The notes: generated from the letters alone by a model not told the origin. 45,160 bases of DNA from Candidatus Aminicenantota bacterium (GCA_026393975.1 JAPKZD010000015.1:7250-52409), one strand, 5' to 3'; positions 8,848 to 17,110 are shown, counted from the stretch's first letter. Translations and numbers: made by a program.

Positions 8848-8883
8848 ACATCGCCTGAAAGCGCCTAAGACGCCACCTTCTTT

Positions 8884-8920
8884 GGTCATGACGGGGGCTC
8901 TGGATGGCCCCGTCATGACC
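8884..8920. terminator. Strong 13-bp hairpin after ltaE, without a T-tract
   Basis: GGTCATGACGGGG (8884-8896) pairs perfectly with CCCCGTCATGACC (8908-8920) around an 11-base loop. It begins 36 bases after the ltaE stop, a terminator position, but no T-run follows on the plus strand. Each arm also contains the small palindrome GTCATGAC, so a protein-binding site or REP-type element is possible. Confidence 0.5.
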
Positions 8921-9012
8921 TGATTGGCATCTTAGTGGCTCTCAGGCGGTCTCCAGCCCCGCCAGTTGTCAATGACGTATAATAGCTCCATGCCCGGGCC
9001 GGCCCCCAAAGG

Positions 9013-9062
9013 GGACTGCCCTGCGGGAGCGAGCCCGCAGGACTGCCCGAAGCGGGACTGCC
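9013..9062 (+). repeat. Three direct copies of GGACTGCC with an embedded hairpin
   Basis: GGACTGCC occurs at 9013-9020, 9040-9047 and 9055-9062. Between the first two copies CTGCGGG (9021-9027) pairs with CCCGCAG (9034-9040) around six bases. The block lies immediately upstream of the radical SAM gene promoter. Similar GGGACTG/GGGGCTGCCCC text occurs at about 34557-34582, suggesting a dispersed short repeat family. Confidence 0.5.
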
Positions 9063-9071
9063 TCTCTTTGT

Positions 9072-9077
9072 TATAAT
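9072..9077 (+). promoter_or_regulatory. Consensus -10 box placed for a leaderless transcript
   Basis: TATAAT ends only six bases before the ATG at 9084, so transcription from it would start at or beside the A of the start codon. No ribosome-binding site is visible upstream of the ATG, which agrees with a leaderless message. No good -35 is seen in the GC-rich repeat upstream. Confidence 0.4.
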
Positions 9078-9083
9078 TGAAGC

Positions 9084-9845
9084 ATGTCGAGTCCTGTCAT
9101 CCGCGAGATCGAAGCCAAGTCCATCCTCAATCCTTCGAAGATCCACGATTACTGCGTCAATCCGTATACCGGATGCGAGGTCGGCTGCGTCTACTGCTAC
9201 GCGGCGCTGTTCATGAGGCGGTACAGCGGCCACAGCGAGCCCTGGGGCGAGTTCGTCGACGTCAAGGTCAACGCCCCGGCGCTCCTGGCTAAGCAGATCG
9301 TCAAGGCCAAGCGGGGGACGATCTGGTTCGCCTCGGTCTGCGACCCCTACCAGCCGCTGGAAGAACGTTACGCGCTGACACGACGCTCTCTCGAAGTCCT
9401 GGTCGGGCGAGACTTCCCGGTCGAGATCCAGACGAAGTCGGCCCGGGTACGCCGCGACCTCGATATCATCCGGAGGATCCCCGATGTCGAAGTCGGATTC
9501 ACCATCGCCACCGACGACGAAACGATCGCCGGCATGTTCGAACCGAGGGCATCACCGGTCGGGGAGAGGGTCGAGGCGTTGAAGGAATTCAAGGCCGCTG
9601 GGGTTTCTACTTTCGCTTTCGCCGGGCCTCTTCTTCCGGGAAACCCGGAGCGTTTGGCCGCGCTCCTCGCCGGGGCCGTCGACCGCGTCCTCATCGACCG
9701 GATGAATTATGTCCCGGCGGTGAAGGCCTTTTACGCCCGCCACGGACTCCTGGACGCCCTGACAGATTCCTTCTTCCGGACACAATCGGCGCGTTTGGCC
9801 AAGGCCTTACGAGCCCGCGGCATCCTCGTCGAGACCGTGTTTTAA
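9084..9845 (+). CDS. Radical SAM protein of the SPL (SplB/COG1533) type
   Basis: A 253-residue radical SAM enzyme. NPYTGCEVGCVYCYA carries the cluster motif C31-x3-C35-x2-C38 with the aromatic/Tyr context of spore photoproduct lyase-like proteins. TIWFASVCDPYQPLE and a later ALTRRSLEVL follow the COG1533 pattern. It is shorter than true SplB (about 340 residues) and lacks its photoproduct-contacting C-terminal Cys, so a DNA-repair role should not be assumed; the substrate is unknown. There are no functional neighbours: ltaE lies upstream and a foreign-looking ATP-grasp gene downstream. Start ATG at 9084 gives the normal short N-terminus. Confidence 0.85.
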   Translation: MSSPVIREIEAKSILNPSKIHDYCVNPYTGCEVGCVYCYAALFMRRYSGHSEPWGEFVDVKVNAPALLAKQIVKAKRGTIWFASVCDPYQPLEERYALTRRSLEVLVGRDFPVEIQTKSARVRRDLDIIRRIPDVEVGFTIATDDETIAGMFEPRASPVGERVEALKEFKAAGVSTFAFAGPLLPGNPERLAALLAGAVDRVLIDRMNYVPAVKAFYARHGLLDALTDSFFRTQSARLAKALRARGILVETVF

Positions 9846-9931
9846 CCCGATCGATGCTCCCGACCGGGTTCTCGGCCGCGCCGACCGGTTATCCAGGGGC
9901 AAGCACCCTATCCGAGGCTTTGAATGAGTTC

Positions 9932-9959
9932 TTGACTACGGTCGGCGGTCGGCGATAAC
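9932..9959 (+). promoter_or_regulatory. Candidate promoter of the ATP-grasp gene
   Basis: TTGACT (9932-9937) and GATAAC (9954-9959) are separated by 16 bases, about 60 bases before the ATG. The spacer contains a tandem GGTCGGC repeat. Confidence 0.35.
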
Positions 9960-9970
9960 ATCATTTCGTG

Positions 9971-10024
9971 ATGCGTGGCATAAGTTCCGAGTTCGCCTTT
10001 CTACGGAAGATGGCCACATTATGA
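9971..10024 (+). CDS. Possible 17-residue upstream reading frame coupled to the ATP-grasp gene
   Basis: An ATG at 9971 opens a 17-codon frame (MRGISSEFAFLRKMATL) whose TGA overlaps the ATP-grasp ATG in an ATGA arrangement. The downstream gene lacks a clear ribosome-binding site, so translational coupling through this frame is possible. It may equally be chance; there is no recognised leader-peptide signature. Confidence 0.2.
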   Translation: MRGISSEFAFLRKMATL

Positions 10025-11331
10025 ATCACGCTCATGAAATTCCCGGTGCCGTGATCCTGGGCGGAAACTTTGCCTGTCTGGAAGCGGCTCGTAATCTTGA
10101 TAAACACGGTGTTAGGGTGTGCGTTCTTGGCTCCGCCACCTCTGTTGCGCGCTTCTCGCGGTCGGTAGGTCGCTTCGTCAAGTGGCCAAGGGAACTGAAG
10201 GACGAAGAAATTCCCAACTTCCTGGTGGCGATGACTGAGAAGTTCGGCGTACGGGGATGGGTGCTTTTCCCGAGTTCTGACGAACACTTGCGTGTTCTGG
10301 CTCAACATCGTGCGCTACTGGCGGAGCACTTCGTCCTGACCACTCCGCCATGGGAGACGCTCAGGTTTCTTTACGACAAGCGGCTGACCTACACGCTTGC
10401 CCAGAAAGTGGGCATCCCCATTCCGAAGACCTATATCACCGGGAACGCGGATCAACTTGCCTCGCTCGACGTCGAATTCCCCGTGGTCCTTAAGCCGGCC
10501 ATCACTTCGCGGTTCCTGGAGACCACCAACAGGAAGGCCTACCGGGCCAACGATCGGCAGGAACTCCAGAAACTCTATGCGGCAATGTCACAAGTGATTC
10601 CGCCTTCAGAGGTGATCGTGCAGGATCTCCTGCCCGAACCGTCAAGGAACCTGTTCTCCTTTGCCGGGTATTACAGGCAAGGTGAGCCGATCGTCGGCCT
10701 ATCCGTAAAACGGACGCGCCAATTACCAAGGGATTTTGGCCGGTCCAGTAGCTTTGTGGTGGCGGTTGAGGTTCCAGGACTCAGGGAATTGGCGAGTCAA
10801 CTGCTTCGAGCCATCCAGTATACCGGGCTCGCCGAAGTCGAGTTTATGTGGAACGTGAAACGCGCGCGTTTCGAACTTCTCGAGGTGAATGCCAGGCTTT
10901 GGGCATGGCAAGGCCTTGCGGCTGCTGCGGGTCTCGACCTCCCCTACATGGCCTTTGCTTATGCCCTCGGACAGAATCCCCCCATTGGAGCCATGCGTCA
11001 GGGCGCCAAGTGGGTCAGGCTCTTGACGGATGTCCGTGCTGCGGCACAAGAAATCCGCTCGGGCACAATGAGCATTCGGCAGTACCTGACCTCACTGCGC
11101 GGTGCAACTGCATTTGCGGTTTTCTCATCCTCTGACCCCATGCCGTTCATTGCGGAACCGCTCCTCTTGTTGCTCGATCACTTGAACAGGGGGGCCTCCA
11201 GACGGCGGCGCGGCTTTCCCCTTCACCGGTTCGCATCCCTCCGAGAAAATGACATCGACAGTGTCACGCGACAGGGCGAGGACCTGAAGGCGATCAAGAC
11301 GGATGCAGATGACGCAGGACAGAACATCTGA
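10021..11331 (+). CDS. ATP-grasp carboligase-like protein (COG3919 type), probably acquired
   Basis: A 436-residue predicted ATP-grasp ligase. A Rossmann-like pre-grasp begins VILGGNFACLEAARNL, the ATP-grasp lysine lies in VVLKPA (158-160), and the metal-binding end is ELLEVNARLW (286-294). These match the predicted carboligases that join a carboxylate to an amine or thiol; the substrate is unknown. The C-terminal ~100 residues are family-specific. Codon use is visibly different from its neighbours: many A/T third positions in a region where adjacent genes almost always use G or C. Together with its isolation between two conserved genes, this points to horizontal transfer. The start is not marked by a good ribosome-binding site. 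Confidence 0.75.
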   Translation: MNHAHEIPGAVILGGNFACLEAARNLDKHGVRVCVLGSATSVARFSRSVGRFVKWPRELKDEEIPNFLVAMTEKFGVRGWVLFPSSDEHLRVLAQHRALLAEHFVLTTPPWETLRFLYDKRLTYTLAQKVGIPIPKTYITGNADQLASLDVEFPVVLKPAITSRFLETTNRKAYRANDRQELQKLYAAMSQVIPPSEVIVQDLLPEPSRNLFSFAGYYRQGEPIVGLSVKRTRQLPRDFGRSSSFVVAVEVPGLRELASQLLRAIQYTGLAEVEFMWNVKRARFELLEVNARLWAWQGLAAAAGLDLPYMAFAYALGQNPPIGAMRQGAKWVRLLTDVRAAAQEIRSGTMSIRQYLTSLRGATAFAVFSSSDPMPFIAEPLLLLLDHLNRGASRRRRGFPLHRFASLRENDIDSVTRQGEDLKAIKTDADDAGQNI

Positions 11332-11364
11332 AATGGTGATTCTTGCCGGCAAAGGATTGCTCAC

Positions 11365-13377
11365 CTAGAGGTTTTCAGCGACGAGCTGGGCGATGTCCTT
11401 GACCTTGATGTCCTCGCGGCCCTTGTCCTTGAGGCCGTCACGGAGCATGGTCAGGCAGAAGGGGCAGGCGGCCGCGGCCAGGCCGGCGCCCGAGGCGATC
11501 ACTTCGTCCGTCCGCAAATGGTTGATCCGGTTGCCCAGCGATTCCTCGGTCCACATCAGCCCGCCGCCCGCGCCGCAGCAGAAGCTGTCGTCGCCGTGGC
11601 GCTTGAGCTCTTTGGGCTTGCCGCCGAGGGCTGAACATAGGACGGCCCGCGGCTCCTTCGTCAGGCCGTTGTGACGCCCGAGGTAGCAGGGGTCGTGGAA
11701 GGTGTAATTCTCCGGCGCCGGGGCTTTCAGGGCGATTTTATCCGCGCCGATAAGGTCGTGGATGAGTTCCGAGTGGGAGACGACCTCGATCGTCTTTAGC
11801 TTCGCCTTGTCCTCGGCCGTTAGGCCCGGGACGAGATCCAGCAGCTTCGGGTATTCGTGCTTGAGCGTGTTGTAACCGTGGGGACAGATGGTGACGATCT
11901 TTTTTATGCCGTAGGTCTTGAAGAGGGCGATATTCTCCTGCGCCAAACTCTGGAAAAGATATTCGTTGCCGAGCCGCCGCGCCGAATCGCCGCAGCATTT
12001 TTCTTCGGTCCCCAGCGTCCCGAACTTGATTCCGGCCGCGCGGAGGATCTTGACGAGAGAGCCGGCGATCGTCTTTCCGGCGTCGTCGTAAGCGCCCATG
12101 CAGCCGACCCAGAAAAGGACCTCGGCGTCGGGGACGTCCTTGATGTGCTTGACCTCGAGCGCATCCGACCAGTCGGCGCGCTTGGAGAAACCGATGCCCC
12201 AGGGGTTGGAGTTCGTCTCCATGTTCCGGAAGAAGGCGTTGAGCTCCTGGGGGAACTTGCTCTGCATCAGGACTTGGCTGCGGCGGGCCCCGACGATCTT
12301 GCGGATGTGCTCGATCTCAACCGGGCATACCTTCTGGCAGGCGCCGCAGGTCGTGCAGGTCCAGATTTCGCCTTCCGTGAAGGTCGCGGGAACGAGCTCT
12401 TCGAGGTCGTCCCGCTTCTTTGCGGTCACGGCCTTGTCTTTGGCCAGCAGCGCCTTCTCCATGTTGAACATGATCATCTTGGGCGAAAGCGGCTTGCCGC
12501 TGGCGAAGGCCGGGCAGGCGTCCTGACAGCGGCCGCACTCCATGCAGGCGAAGGCGTCAAGGTTGTCCTTCCAGGTGAAGTCCGTGAGCTTCTCGACGCC
12601 GAAGACCTCGGACTTCTCGAGATCGACCGGAGCGAACTCACCGCTCGGCGTCGACCTGCGGAAGAAGACATTGAAGGGGCCGGCGAACATGTGGAGGTAC
12701 TTGGAGTGCGGGACGTAGGCGATGAAGCCGTAGACGGTAATGACGTGGGCCCACCAGGCGATCCTGAAGTGCGAGGCGATGGCCTCGGGGCTCAGGCCGG
12801 ACCTGCCGATGGCGCCGGCGATCCACGTTCCGAGGAACGCGAGGCGCGCCGTGTCGGGATGGTGGGCGATGGAGAAACCCTCGAAAGAGAGGTAGGTCGC
12901 CGTGGCCAAGGCGATGAGGAGATAGATGATCGCCGAATCGCCCGGCGTCGTAGCGTAGGCCTTGGGCCGGACGACGAACCGCCTGAATGCCAGGAAGAGG
13001 ACGCCGGCCATGACCGTGAAGGCGGCGACGTCGATGACGAGGGAGAAGAAAAGGCCGAAGTTGGATTTGCCGAAGAGATAGAATCCGTCGATGAAGCCCT
13101 CGAGCGTGTGGCTGACCGTCATCGTGTCGAAGGACAGGGCGCCGTAGAATATGCCGACGTGCATCAGTCCGGTGAAGAAGCGCTCACCGCGGAGCGTGCA
13201 GCGCTGGAAGAGGACCTTGACTACGGCGTGGCGGGACCTTTTCCAGAGCTCGTTGAACCGGTCTTCGGCCGCGCCCGCCGCGATAATCCTGAGCCGGCGG
13301 ACGATAGGCACCCAGAAGGCCGCCGCCGTGGCTATGATGAGCAGAACGAACATAGCTTTTTCCCAGGTCGTCAGCAT
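11365..13377 (-). CDS. Membrane-bound (Fe-S) oxidoreductase, ETF:menaquinone-reductase-like (NarI-like + HdrD-like fusion)
   Basis: A 670-residue fusion. The N-terminal ~260 residues hold several membrane helices with NarI-like cytochrome b character. Two 4Fe-4S motifs follow, CMECGRCQDACP and CTTCGACQKVCP. The C-terminal half is HdrD-like, with two CCG domains (CCGDSARR and CCGAGGG, and the paired HDPCYLGRHNG). This architecture is that of the DUF224 proteins described as ETF:menaquinone oxidoreductases in anaerobes that oxidise fatty acids or amino acids. No etfAB genes are in the window, so the electron donor is inferred. A ribosome-binding site AAAAAGGAG precedes the ATG at 13375-13377. 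It is divergent from cstA and has its own promoter. Confidence 0.85.
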   Translation of the reverse strand: MLTTWEKAMFVLLIIATAAAFWVPIVRRLRIIAAGAAEDRFNELWKRSRHAVVKVLFQRCTLRGERFFTGLMHVGIFYGALSFDTMTVSHTLEGFIDGFYLFGKSNFGLFFSLVIDVAAFTVMAGVLFLAFRRFVVRPKAYATTPGDSAIIYLLIALATATYLSFEGFSIAHHPDTARLAFLGTWIAGAIGRSGLSPEAIASHFRIAWWAHVITVYGFIAYVPHSKYLHMFAGPFNVFFRRSTPSGEFAPVDLEKSEVFGVEKLTDFTWKDNLDAFACMECGRCQDACPAFASGKPLSPKMIMFNMEKALLAKDKAVTAKKRDDLEELVPATFTEGEIWTCTTCGACQKVCPVEIEHIRKIVGARRSQVLMQSKFPQELNAFFRNMETNSNPWGIGFSKRADWSDALEVKHIKDVPDAEVLFWVGCMGAYDDAGKTIAGSLVKILRAAGIKFGTLGTEEKCCGDSARRLGNEYLFQSLAQENIALFKTYGIKKIVTICPHGYNTLKHEYPKLLDLVPGLTAEDKAKLKTIEVVSHSELIHDLIGADKIALKAPAPENYTFHDPCYLGRHNGLTKEPRAVLCSALGGKPKELKRHGDDSFCCGAGGGLMWTEESLGNRINHLRTDEVIASGAGLAAAACPFCLTMLRDGLKDKGREDIKVKDIAQLVAENL

Positions 13378-13407
13378 GCCGGGTCTCCTTTTTACTGAGC
13401 CGCCTCT

Positions 13408-13436
13408 TTTTTACAGATTTGCGCCGCACCTGTCAA
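13408..13436 (-). promoter_or_regulatory. Promoter of the membrane Fe-S oxidoreductase gene
   Basis: On the minus strand a perfect TTGACA (13436-13431) and TAAAAA (13413-13408) are separated by 17 bases, about 30 bases before the ATG. Confidence 0.6.
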
Positions 13437-13480
13437 ATCGCGCCCAGAAGCCATGACGCCACCTGGACGGCGTCCGAGTT

Positions 13481-13509
13481 TTGACACATCGGGCGGGCTG
13501 TGCTATTTA
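13481..13509 (+). promoter_or_regulatory. Promoter of cstA
   Basis: A perfect TTGACA (13481-13486) and TATTTA (13504-13509) are separated by 17 bases and lie 43 bases before the cstA ATG. It is back to back with the minus-strand promoter 45 bases to the left. Confidence 0.6.
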
Positions 13510-13521
13510 GACTAGTCCGGC

Positions 13522-13539
13522 GCGGGGCCTCCGCCCCGC
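13522..13539 (+). promoter_or_regulatory. Leader hairpin just before the cstA ribosome-binding site
   Basis: GCGGGGC (13522-13528) pairs perfectly with GCCCCGC (13533-13539) around CTCC. The GAGGAG ribosome-binding site begins two bases later (13541-13546). The hairpin could protect the message end or affect ribosome access; no alternative pairing with the site is evident. Confidence 0.45.
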
Positions 13540-13552
13540 TGAGGAGCGGAAG

Positions 13553-15307
13553 ATGAATGTCCTTCTGATACTGCTCGCGGCCGTGGCCGTTTTCGTCCTG
13601 GCAGGCCGCTTCTATTCCCGATACATCGCCCGGAGCCTTGGCGAGGACCCAAACCATCCGACGCCGGCCGTCGCCCGCAACGATGGACGCGATTTCGTGC
13701 CCACCAAGGCCTATATTGTTTTCGCCCACCATTTCTCGGCCATCGCCGGCGCCGGGCCCATCCTCGGCCCGACCATGGCCATTCTCTACGGCTTCGTCCC
13801 GGCCTGGCTCTGGGTCGTCCTGGGCGGGGTGTTCATCGGCGCCGTACACGACTACACGACTCTCTTCATCAGCATGCGCGAGGGCGGCAAGTCCATGGCC
13901 GAGGTCGCCCGCAAGACCCTGGGGAGTGCCGGTTTCAACCTGTTCATCGCCTTCACGCTGATCATGATCGTGCTGGTGACGTCCTCCTTCCTGAGCGCGA
14001 CGGCGATCTCGCTGACTTCGCTCTGGCCGCTGGCCAAGATCGGGGCCCGGGAAGGGGAGACGTTCCTCAAGACGGTCGTCCGGGATGGCGTCGTTATGGG
14101 CCGCATCGGCGGCATCGCCTCGACCTCGGTCATCTTCATCACGCTCTTGTCGCCCCTGCTCGGGTTCCTTCTCTACAAGAAGAGACTGAAGACCGCCTAC
14201 GCCTACGTCCTGGCCGCCGCGATCTGTGTCGGATCGGTTTTTCTGGGGATTGCCTTCCCGGTGATGTTGGCGCCGACGACCTGGATGATCGTCATCTCGG
14301 TCTACGTCCTCTTCGCCGCGGGTCTTCCCGTCTGGCTCATCCTCCAGCCCCGCGACTTCATCAACGTCCAGATCCTCTACGGCGGGATCGGCCTGATGGT
14401 CGTGTCGCTCTTCAGCTGCGGCTTCCAGGGCCTACGGGTGACCATGCCCCGGTTCAACCTGGCCGAGGGGGCCTTGAACCTGGGCTTCATCTGGCCCATG
14501 ATGTTCATCACCATCGCCTGCGGGGCCATCTCGGGCTTCCACTCTCTCGTCGCCGGCGGCACGACGGGAAAACAGCTGGCGAAAGAGACCGACGCTCGGC
14601 GCGTCGGCTACAACGCCATGCTCCTCGAGTCGCTCCTGTCGGTCTGCGTCCTCCTGGCCCTCGGCGCGGTCATGGCCTTCTCCGACTACAAGGCTATCGT
14701 CTGGCCGACCGACCCGGCCGTGAAATCCAACCCCATCCTGGGCTTTTCGTTGGCCGCGGGCCGGTTGTTCCACCAGGGCCTCGGTATCCCCGTCGCCCTG
14801 GGCACGGTCTTCGGGATCCTGCTCGTCGAGGGCTTCGTCATCACGACGCTCGACGCGGCCGTCCGACTCAACCGCTACCTTTTCGAGGAACTATGGTCCA
14901 TCGTCTTCAAGAAGGCGCCGCTCTTGCTGCGGCATTACTGGTTCAATTCGGGCCTGTCGGTTCTCTTGATGTGGACCCTGGCCTATTCGAACGCCTTTAA
15001 CTCCCTGTGGCCCATCTTCGGTACGGCCAACCAGCTACTGGCCGCGATGGCCCTGCTGACCGTGTCGGCCTGGCTCCTGCTCCGTAGAAAACGAAACTGG
15101 TTCACCCTGGTCCCGGCGGTTTTCATGGTCCTGACGACCCTCGTTTCGCTCGGCATCCTTCTCTCGGGATACATCCGGACGCGAAACTACATTCTCATCG
15201 CCGCCGACGCTCTCCTCTTCGCCTTGTCCGCGGGCGTCGTCGTGCTTTTCTTGAAAACGTTCCTGAAACGAACCGGCCGGGCGGGAGAGGCCCCCGCGGC
15301 GACCTGA
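13553..15307 (+). CDS. cstA: CstA-family transporter (carbon starvation protein)
   Basis: An integral membrane protein of 584 residues with many hydrophobic helices. It matches the CstA family: TPAVARNDGRDFVPTKAY near residue 40, HHFSAIAGAGPILGP, GAVHDYTTLFISMREGGKS, and ISGFHSLVAGGTTGKQL. Known relatives import peptides or pyruvate; the substrate here is unknown. It is shorter than E. coli CstA (701) and resembles the compact anaerobe form. A GAGGAG ribosome-binding site precedes the ATG. The lpd gene starts 11 bases after its stop, suggesting co-transcription and a link to pyruvate or amino-acid carbon use. Confidence 0.92.
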   Translation: MNVLLILLAAVAVFVLAGRFYSRYIARSLGEDPNHPTPAVARNDGRDFVPTKAYIVFAHHFSAIAGAGPILGPTMAILYGFVPAWLWVVLGGVFIGAVHDYTTLFISMREGGKSMAEVARKTLGSAGFNLFIAFTLIMIVLVTSSFLSATAISLTSLWPLAKIGAREGETFLKTVVRDGVVMGRIGGIASTSVIFITLLSPLLGFLLYKKRLKTAYAYVLAAAICVGSVFLGIAFPVMLAPTTWMIVISVYVLFAAGLPVWLILQPRDFINVQILYGGIGLMVVSLFSCGFQGLRVTMPRFNLAEGALNLGFIWPMMFITIACGAISGFHSLVAGGTTGKQLAKETDARRVGYNAMLLESLLSVCVLLALGAVMAFSDYKAIVWPTDPAVKSNPILGFSLAAGRLFHQGLGIPVALGTVFGILLVEGFVITTLDAAVRLNRYLFEELWSIVFKKAPLLLRHYWFNSGLSVLLMWTLAYSNAFNSLWPIFGTANQLLAAMALLTVSAWLLLRRKRNWFTLVPAVFMVLTTLVSLGILLSGYIRTRNYILIAADALLFALSAGVVVLFLKTFLKRTGRAGEAPAAT

Positions 15308-15318
15308 AAGGACATCCC

Positions 15319-16719
15319 ATGGCCGAGAAAAGAGACATCGTCATCATCGGCGGCGGTCCCGGCGGCTATCTCGCCGCCATGCGTGCCGCCCAGCTCAAAA
15401 AGAGCGTCACGCTCATCGACCAGGACCGCGTCGGCGGGACGTGCATCAACTATGGCTGTATCCCCACGAAATACCTCCTCCACCAGACCAAGGTCCTCAA
15501 GGAGGTCGCCGGAACGAAAACTCTCGAAGGGCCCGTCGGCGAAATCCGCCTGAACTGGAAGAAAGTCCAGGAAGGGCGGCGGAGTGTCGTGGACAAGCTC
15601 GTCAACGGCATCGTCTTCCTCCTCGAGAAGGAAAAGGTTGAGATCGTCAAGGCGCCGGCCCGGCTGAGGGCGGACAGATCGGTCGTCGTCCGGACGCCGG
15701 AAGGGGAGAGGGTCTTCGAAGCGGACAAGGTCATCGTGGCCACGGGCAGCCGGGCGGCCGGCCTGCCCTTCCTCAAAGCCGATGGCCGGACCGTCATCAC
15801 CAGCACGGAGGCGCTCGAACTTCCGGAGGTCCCGAAGAGTCTTCTCGTCATCGGTGCCGGGGCCATCGGTCTCGAGATGGGCTCGATCTACAGGCGTCTG
15901 GGGACGGACGTTACGGTGCTCGAGATTATGCCCCAGGCCCTGCCCGGGGCCGATCGGGAGTCGGTGACGAGGCTCGAGCGGGTTTTCAAAAAACAGGGCC
16001 TGAAGATCTTCACGGAGATGAGGATCGACGAGGCCGTCGTCGAAGAGGGCGCGGTGACCTTAAAGGGCCTTTGCTTCAAGACCAAGGCCCCCTTCGAGTA
16101 CCGGGCCGAGAAAGCCCTTCTCTCGGCCGGACGGAAGCCGAATACGGCCGACCTCTTCGACGGAGCGCCTTTTCTGGAGATGGATCGCGGCTTTATCAAG
16201 GTCGGGCCTTCACTCGAGACGAACGTCGTCGGCGTCTACGCCATCGGCGACGTCATCGGCGGCAAGCTCCTGGCCCACAAGGCCTACCACGACGCCCTCG
16301 TCGCCGCCGATAACGCGGCCGGTCTGCCCGTCCGGACCGTCGACTACAAAGCCCTGCCCATGGCCGTGTTCACCGAGCCGGAGTTCGCCTCGGTCGGGCT
16401 GACCCAGGAGGAAGCCGTCGCCAAGGGCATCAAGGTCCAGGTCGGCGTCTTTCCGCTCCAGGCTAGCGGCCGGGCCCTGACCATGGACGCAGCGGACGGC
16501 ATGATCAAGGTCATGGCCGACGAGTCCGACCGCGTCATCGGGGCCCACATCGTCGCCCCGGGCGCGTCGGACATGATCCCCGTCCTGACCATGGCGGTGG
16601 CCAAGGGGATGACGCTCGAGGAGCTGGACAGCATCATCTACATCCACCCGACTCTGTCCGAAGCCATCGGCGAGGCGTCCCTCAAGGCCAAGAACAAGGC
16701 CCTGCATATCCTTAATTGA
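15319..16719 (+). CDS. lpdA: Dihydrolipoyl dehydrogenase (E3)
   Basis: FAD disulfide oxidoreductase that reoxidises dihydrolipoyl groups with NAD+. It is 466 residues. The FAD-binding GGGPGG is at 11-16, the redox pair C42-x4-C47 lies in GGTCINYGCIPTK, the NAD-binding GAGAIGLEMG sits mid-protein, and the C-terminal catalytic His443/Glu448 lie in HPTLSEA. No E1, E2 or lipoyl protein gene is in the window, so it may serve a 2-oxoacid dehydrogenase or the glycine cleavage system encoded elsewhere. It follows cstA at 11 bases. Its stop overlaps the nuo promoter -35. Confidence 0.92.
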   Translation: MAEKRDIVIIGGGPGGYLAAMRAAQLKKSVTLIDQDRVGGTCINYGCIPTKYLLHQTKVLKEVAGTKTLEGPVGEIRLNWKKVQEGRRSVVDKLVNGIVFLLEKEKVEIVKAPARLRADRSVVVRTPEGERVFEADKVIVATGSRAAGLPFLKADGRTVITSTEALELPEVPKSLLVIGAGAIGLEMGSIYRRLGTDVTVLEIMPQALPGADRESVTRLERVFKKQGLKIFTEMRIDEAVVEEGAVTLKGLCFKTKAPFEYRAEKALLSAGRKPNTADLFDGAPFLEMDRGFIKVGPSLETNVVGVYAIGDVIGGKLLAHKAYHDALVAADNAAGLPVRTVDYKALPMAVFTEPEFASVGLTQEEAVAKGIKVQVGVFPLQASGRALTMDAADGMIKVMADESDRVIGAHIVAPGASDMIPVLTMAVAKGMTLEELDSIIYIHPTLSEAIGEASLKAKNKALHILN

Positions 16720-16744
16720 AAATTCCACGGCGATTCTATACAAT
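16716..16744 (+). promoter_or_regulatory. Promoter of the nuo operon
   Basis: TTGAAA (16716-16721) and TACAAT (16739-16744) are separated by 17 bases, each one base from consensus, and lie 22 bases before the nuoA ATG. The -35 overlaps the end of lpdA. Readthrough from cstA-lpdA is also possible, as no terminator is visible. Confidence 0.55.
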
Positions 16745-16765
16745 CGTCGCGGCCTTCGAGACATC

Positions 16766-17110
16766 ATGCTGGAACTGACGCTTTCCTTCCTCGTCTTCGG
16801 CCTTCTCGCCGCCGTCATGATCGTCATCAATTATCTCCTCGGCCCGCGGAAGCCCAACCCGGCCCGCGAGAAGCCCTTCGAGTGCGGCAGCCCGCCGCTC
16901 CAAGCGGGAATAGGCCCCGTCAACATTCCCTTCTTCCTCGTGGCCCTCCTCTTCCTCCTCCTCGATGTCGAGATCGCATTTTTCTATCCGCTGGCCCTCG
17001 CCTTCCGTGACCGGGGTTTCGGCGGCCTGGCCGCTTTGGGGACGTTCATCCTCGTCCTGGCCCTGGGCTTCGTTTACGCTTGGAAGAAAGGGATCTTCCG
17101 CTGGTCATGA
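16766..17110 (+). CDS. nuoA: NADH-quinone oxidoreductase subunit A
   Basis: Small membrane subunit of complex I at the junction of the peripheral and membrane arms. It has 114 residues with three predicted helices (near 4-24, 56-76 and 84-104). KPFECGSPPLQ carries the conserved Glu-Cys-Gly loop, and LLLDVEIAFFYPLA carries the conserved acidic pair. Its TGA overlaps the nuoB ATG (ATGA). First gene of nuoABCDEFGHI. Confidence 0.95.
   Translation: MLELTLSFLVFGLLAAVMIVINYLLGPRKPNPAREKPFECGSPPLQAGIGPVNIPFFLVALLFLLLDVEIAFFYPLALAFRDRGFGGLAALGTFILVLALGFVYAWKKGIFRWS

Noticed and set aside
11857-13398. A 513-codon plus-strand frame opposite the Fe-S oxidoreductase
   Set aside because: Antisense shadow; the minus-strand gene has complete cluster motifs, promoter and ribosome-binding site.
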